Below are positions 32,178 to 32,234 of a stretch of 32,234 nt of DNA, piece after piece. Below the pieces are notes generated by a model. The model worked only from the letters and a program-made list of their open reading frames with translations, was not told where the DNA came from and did not search any database. The translations under genes and the position numbers were made by a program. How positions within the stretch are numbered: the stretch's first letter is position 1; each line of letters begins with the position of its first letter. This DNA is from Spirochaetota bacterium (GTDB lineage: Bacteria > Spirochaetota > GWE2-31-10). The stretch is taken from positions 1 through 32,234 of the forward strand of contig JAKSBL010000376.1 in the NCBI GenBank assembly GCA_022361115.1, written 5' to 3'.

Positions 32178-32234
32178 TTTTATTTCTCACTTTCTTGAAA
32201 TGAGTGGGTTTAACAACCCTCCAGTATAACCGGA

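Overview
This AT-rich window looks like the replication-origin region of a diderm, probably anaerobic bacterium. The outer-membrane evidence is a TonB/ExbBD system, a TonB-dependent receptor and lipoproteins. The anaerobic evidence is an early-cobalt cobalamin pathway with CbiD and CbiG. A spirochaete-like lineage is my best guess, from the dnaA-dnaN-recF-DUF721 order, the short SMC and the HAMP-SpoIIE phosphatase, but no single marker settles it.

Left part (1-6135, all genes on the minus strand): rpmH-rnpA-yidD with a promoter and an intrinsic terminator, then dnaA, dnaN, recF and a DciA-like DUF721 gene. The dnaA-dnaN gap holds two canonical DnaA boxes, a DnaA-trio-like tract and AT-rich tandem 11-mers, so it is the best oriC candidate. 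A second repeat-rich region lies upstream of dnaA. The motif TTATTGACA recurs on both sides of dnaA, and DnaA itself has changed residues in its box-recognition helix. Gene direction switches after dnaA, as expected next to an origin.

Middle (6136-18358): pgeF (laccase-domain protein), a probable outer-membrane barrel protein, a small membrane protein, a short SMC lacking a recognisable classical hinge, a membrane protein plus TPR lipoprotein pair, and two perfect 16-bp parS palindromes. Next come a membrane HAMP-SpoIIE phosphatase, a GH31 enzyme with sulfoquinovosidase active-site residues (a palindrome sits in its promoter spacer), and an exported protein made of two tandem copies of the phosphatase's sensor module.

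Right part (18359-32234) is a cobalamin locus. A full-size cobalamin riboswitch precedes cbiA-C-D-E-T-F-G-H-J, which encode most of the corrin-ring steps; cbiL and a cobaltochelatase are absent here. A second, very compact cobalamin-type riboswitch with its own strong promoter precedes an unrecognised membrane protein and a dedicated exbB-exbD-exbD-tonB-TonB-receptor operon. A convergent beta-propeller lipoprotein may be a BtuG-like surface corrinoid-binding partner. Together this forms a synthesis-plus-uptake module under riboswitch control.

No rRNA, tRNA, CRISPR or insertion sequence was recognised. All assignments are by reading motifs; no database search was run.
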